64,000 nucleotides of DNA from positions 1 to 64,000 of the forward strand of contig NZ_RQIH01000010.1 in assembly GCF_003939025.1 (NCBI RefSeq), given 5' to 3'. Under the pieces are notes generated by a model, which saw only the letters and a program-made list of their open reading frames with translations, did no database searches and was not told where the DNA came from. Shown piece by piece: positions 61,683 through 64,000 of this stretch. Origin of the DNA: Rhizobium sophoriradicis. Its GTDB lineage: Bacteria; Pseudomonadota; Alphaproteobacteria; Rhizobiales; Rhizobiaceae. The translations under genes were made by a program, and so were the position numbers. The first letter of the stretch is position 1. Each line of letters begins with the position of its first letter.

Positions 61683-63661
61683 TGCGGGCGGAGCACAAGC
61701 CGCGGCAGGCCGGACTGGACGGCGGCCAGGCCGGAAGCCGCCGCCTCCGGCTGCTGGTGCTGTCGCTCACCGTATTGATCGCCATATCGTTGCTGTCGCG
61801 CCTGCCCGCCTGGTCGCTGCTGGAGCTTAGAAGCTTCGACTACCTCTCGACGTTCGACGATCCGCGTCCGCCGCCGGGCGGGCCTGTCATCGTCGCGATC
61901 GACGAGCCCTCACTCGCCGATATCAACGCGCAATGGCCCTGGCCGCGCAGCCTGCATGCCGAGCTCGTCACCCAGCTGCGTGCAGCCGGCGCCCGCGTGA
62001 TCGGCCTCGATATCATCATGGCGGAGCCCTCCACTCCCGGCAACGACGCGGCAATCGCCAAGGCGGTTGGTCCCGATGTCGTGCTTGCCGGCGACGAAAC
62101 GCTGATCGAGACGCCGCAGGCCTCGCAGCTGATCCGCGCCACGCCGCTGCCGGCGTTGACCGACGCAGGTGCGGTGACCGGGATTGCCTCCGTCGATCTC
62201 AGCGGCGACGGCATCTTCCGCCGCATTCCCGGCTATGAGGACGGCTTTGCCGCCATGCTGGCCAAGGCCTCGGGCGCGGGGGCGGAGATCCTGCCGGCCG
62301 GCCAACTGATCCAGTCCTTCGGCCCGGCCCGCAGCTACCCCACAGTCTCCTATTACCAGGCGCTCGACCCTGAGAACCTGCTGCCGCCGGGTTATTTCAA
62401 GGACCGCGTCGTCCTCGTCGGGCTCAGCCTGCAGAATGCGCCTGAAATCGACAAGGGCGGCGTCGACGCCTTCGCCACGCCTTACACGGTTCACACCGGC
62501 AAGCTCGTCCCCGGCGTTGAAATCCAGGCGACGATTTACGACAATATCCGCTACGGCCTGTCGATCGCGGAAGCGCGCCTGCCAACCGTCGCCGCCTGCA
62601 TCCTGATCTCGGTGCTGCTTGCGGCGCTCACCGTCTGGCGCTCGACGGGATGGCTGACGATCGTCACCAGCGCTGCCGCCCTCCTCGCCTTCGTGGCCAT
62701 CAGCTTCGCCGGCATCCGGCTTGGCCATGTCTTCGTTTCGCCGCTCGGGCCAACGGTCGCCTATATCGCGGTCGCCTTCGGCCAGGCCGCCTTCGACTAT
62801 GCCGAGGAGCGCCGCAACAAGCGTCAGATCATCCGCGCCTTCGCCCAATATATTTCGCCCGATCTCGTCCGCCGCCTGTCGAGCGACCCGTCGCAGCTGA
62901 AGCTCGGCGGCGAGCGGCGCACGCTTTCGGTGCTGTTTTCTGACGTGCGGGGCTTCACCACCATCGCCGAGACGCTGAAGGACGATCCGGAACAGCTGAC
63001 CGGCCTGATCAACCGGCTGCTGACGCCACTCTCCGACGTGGTGATGGATCACGGCGGTACGATCGACAAATATATGGGCGACTGCATCATGGCCTTCTGG
63101 AATGCACCGCTCGACGATCCCGATCATGCGTTGCACGCCGTGCGCGCCTCGCTCGCCATGCAGGCGGCGATCTCGCGGCTGAATAGCCAGCTGGAGCGGG
63201 AAGCGGCCGCAATCGGCCGCAAGCCGCACGTACTGAAGATGGGTGTCGGCATCAACACCGGCGAATGCATCGTCGGCAATATGGGCTCGACCCGCCGCTT
63301 CGATTATTCCTGCCTCGGCGACAGCGTCAATCTGGCCTCGCGCCTGGAAGGCGCCTCGAAGAATTACGGCGTGGCGCTGCTGCTCGGCGAGGAAACCGCA
63401 CGGCTGATCGCCGCCAATTACACGGTGATCGAACTCGACCGCATCATCGTCAAGGGCCGCACCGTGCCCTCGCCGATCTATACCGTCGTGCATAAGGCCG
63501 ATGCCGAAGCGCTGGTCGCGCATGAGGGTTTTATCGAGGCGAAGTATGCCGGCACGCTTGCGCCGTCCGACTCGGTCTTCGACACGCTGGCCGCTGATAT
63601 CCCCGAGCTTTCCGCCTATTACGCGATCGTGCGGGATGGACTGACAGAAGGCGGGGAATGA
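61682..63661 (+). CDS. CHASE2-domain class III adenylate cyclase
   Basis: The 659-residue protein has an N-terminal span (about 22-40), a periplasmic CHASE2 domain (about 50-295, with GPVIVAIDEPSLADINAQWP) and three C-terminal spans (about 303-370). A cytoplasmic cyclase domain (about 412-610) follows. Its metal ligands are Asp421 (LFSDVRGFT) and Asp467 (YMGDC), adenine-specifying Lys463 and Asp541 (FDYSCLGD) are kept, and so are Asn550/Arg554. It should make cAMP in response to an envelope signal. The ATG overlaps the upstream stop (TGATG). FecR-domain proteins often pair with CHASE2 cyclases; here the FecR part is fused to a barrel. Confidence 0.93.
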   Translation: MRAEHKPRQAGLDGGQAGSRRLRLLVLSLTVLIAISLLSRLPAWSLLELRSFDYLSTFDDPRPPPGGPVIVAIDEPSLADINAQWPWPRSLHAELVTQLRAAGARVIGLDIIMAEPSTPGNDAAIAKAVGPDVVLAGDETLIETPQASQLIRATPLPALTDAGAVTGIASVDLSGDGIFRRIPGYEDGFAAMLAKASGAGAEILPAGQLIQSFGPARSYPTVSYYQALDPENLLPPGYFKDRVVLVGLSLQNAPEIDKGGVDAFATPYTVHTGKLVPGVEIQATIYDNIRYGLSIAEARLPTVAACILISVLLAALTVWRSTGWLTIVTSAAALLAFVAISFAGIRLGHVFVSPLGPTVAYIAVAFGQAAFDYAEERRNKRQIIRAFAQYISPDLVRRLSSDPSQLKLGGERRTLSVLFSDVRGFTTIAETLKDDPEQLTGLINRLLTPLSDVVMDHGGTIDKYMGDCIMAFWNAPLDDPDHALHAVRASLAMQAAISRLNSQLEREAAAIGRKPHVLKMGVGINTGECIVGNMGSTRRFDYSCLGDSVNLASRLEGASKNYGVALLLGEETARLIAANYTVIELDRIIVKGRTVPSPIYTVVHKADAEALVAHEGFIEAKYAGTLAPSDSVFDTLAADIPELSAYYAIVRDGLTEGGE

Positions 63662-63689
63662 CGGCGCAGCATTTCTGGCCACATGAGTT

Positions 63690-64000
63690 GGGCGCGGCAC
63701 CCTCCAACGCTTCTCATCCTGATGAGGCGCGCAGGCCAAAGGCCGGAGCCTCGAAGGACACGCCGCAGCGCTGCTCCTTGCAGCCATCAACCGACAGCGC
63801 ACCCGCCTCGTCCTTCGAGGCCCCTGCGGGCACCTCAGGATGAGGCTCTCTTGAGCGCTGGGGCGGCATCCGCCAACGCCCGTTGCCATCGGCGCGGCAC
63901 ACCTCCAACCTCCCTCATCCTGAGGCGCGCAAGGCCAAAGGCCCGGAGCCTCGAAGGACACGCCTCAACGCTGCTCCTTGCAGCCATTAACCGACAGCTC
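63690..64000. repeat. Tandem CTTCGAGG-type mosaic repeats at the window edge
   Basis: A 100-base word (CTCCAACGCTTCTCATCCTG onward, through GGAGCCTCGAAGGACACGCC and TGCTCCTTGCAGCCATCAAC) occurs at 63702-63797. It recurs at 63903-63997, about 200 bases on, with only a few differences. Between them GTCCTTCGAGGCCCCTGCGG to CAGGATGAGG is the inverted partner. The array continues past the window end. No gene is supported here. Confidence 0.7.

Noticed and set aside
57230..63661. Complete Pycsar anti-phage locus
   Set aside because: The cyclase is a CHASE2 protein with canonical adenine-specifying Lys and Asp, coupled to a barrel gene and not to the effector-like gene, so a dedicated pyrimidine cyclase is missing.
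1..64000. tRNA, rRNA, transposase or phage integrase genes
   Set aside because: I saw no cloverleaf-like sequence ending in CCA-type arms with recognisable T-loop words, no rRNA landmarks and no DDE or tyrosine-recombinase motifs. A tRNA scan was not possible by eye, so a missed tRNA cannot be excluded.

Overview
The window looks like chromosome or chromid of a Rhizobium-group alphaproteobacterium (R. leguminosarum/etli-like). Reasons: high-GC coding sequence with long antisense shadow frames, several mosaic palindromic intergenic repeats of the rhizobial RIME/BIME kind, many sugar-type ABC operons each paired with a ROK or LysR regulator, HWE-family histidine kinases, and a RibH2-type lumazine synthase under an FMN riboswitch. 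I see no rRNA, tRNA, CRISPR array, prophage, transposase or origin.

Layout. 1-0.99 kb: degenerate 240-bp tandem mosaic repeats. 1-4 kb: three single genes (SGNH esterase, isochorismatase-like amidohydrolase, glycine-rich exported protein). 4.5-10.3 kb: signalling block (MHYT-PAS-GGDEF-EAL protein; HWE kinase overlapping a receiver-only response regulator). 11.9-19.9 kb: a five-gene beta-galactoside operon (binding protein, two permeases, ATPase, GH42 beta-galactosidase) with a divergent ROK repressor and a clear palindrome beside its start. 20-24 kb: cupin, DUF4168 protein, EamA exporter divergent from a MocR regulator. 24-26 kb: CHASE4 histidine kinase and receiver. 26.5-31.5 kb: GNAT, a frameshifted small gene, beta-propeller, two-winged regulator, DUF899 protein and SDR. 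31.6-39 kb: a Ugp-type ABC operon ending in a glycerophosphodiesterase and an inositol-monophosphatase-family enzyme, with a divergent ROK regulator; its ugpE reading frame is broken by a one-base shift. 39-45 kb: DnaB-like ATPase, LLM monooxygenase, LysR, ArsR-MFS pair, methyltransferase. 45-50 kb: iron-siderophore/haem-type ABC operon with a RirA-type operator candidate, and a soluble class III cyclase. 50-57 kb: small proteins, mosaic repeats, FMN riboswitch-ribH, VOC protein, DUF1194 protein, LysR divergent from an SDR-RidA pair. 57.2-63.7 kb: a Pycsar-effector-like membrane protein divergent from a two-gene unit made of a FecR-TPR-beta-barrel outer-membrane protein and a CHASE2 adenylate cyclase whose start overlaps the upstream stop. 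63.7-64 kb: tandem mosaic repeats.

How the genes work together. Two transport operons carry their own hydrolases and probable local repressors. They take up a beta-galactoside and a glycerophosphodiester, the latter possibly glycerophosphoinositol. The most unusual assembly is at 57-64 kb, where an outer-membrane barrel with a periplasmic FecR/TPR part is coupled to a cyclase with a periplasmic CHASE2 sensor. This suggests an envelope-to-cAMP relay, with a PycTM-like membrane protein sharing the divergent promoter region. This functional reading is inference.
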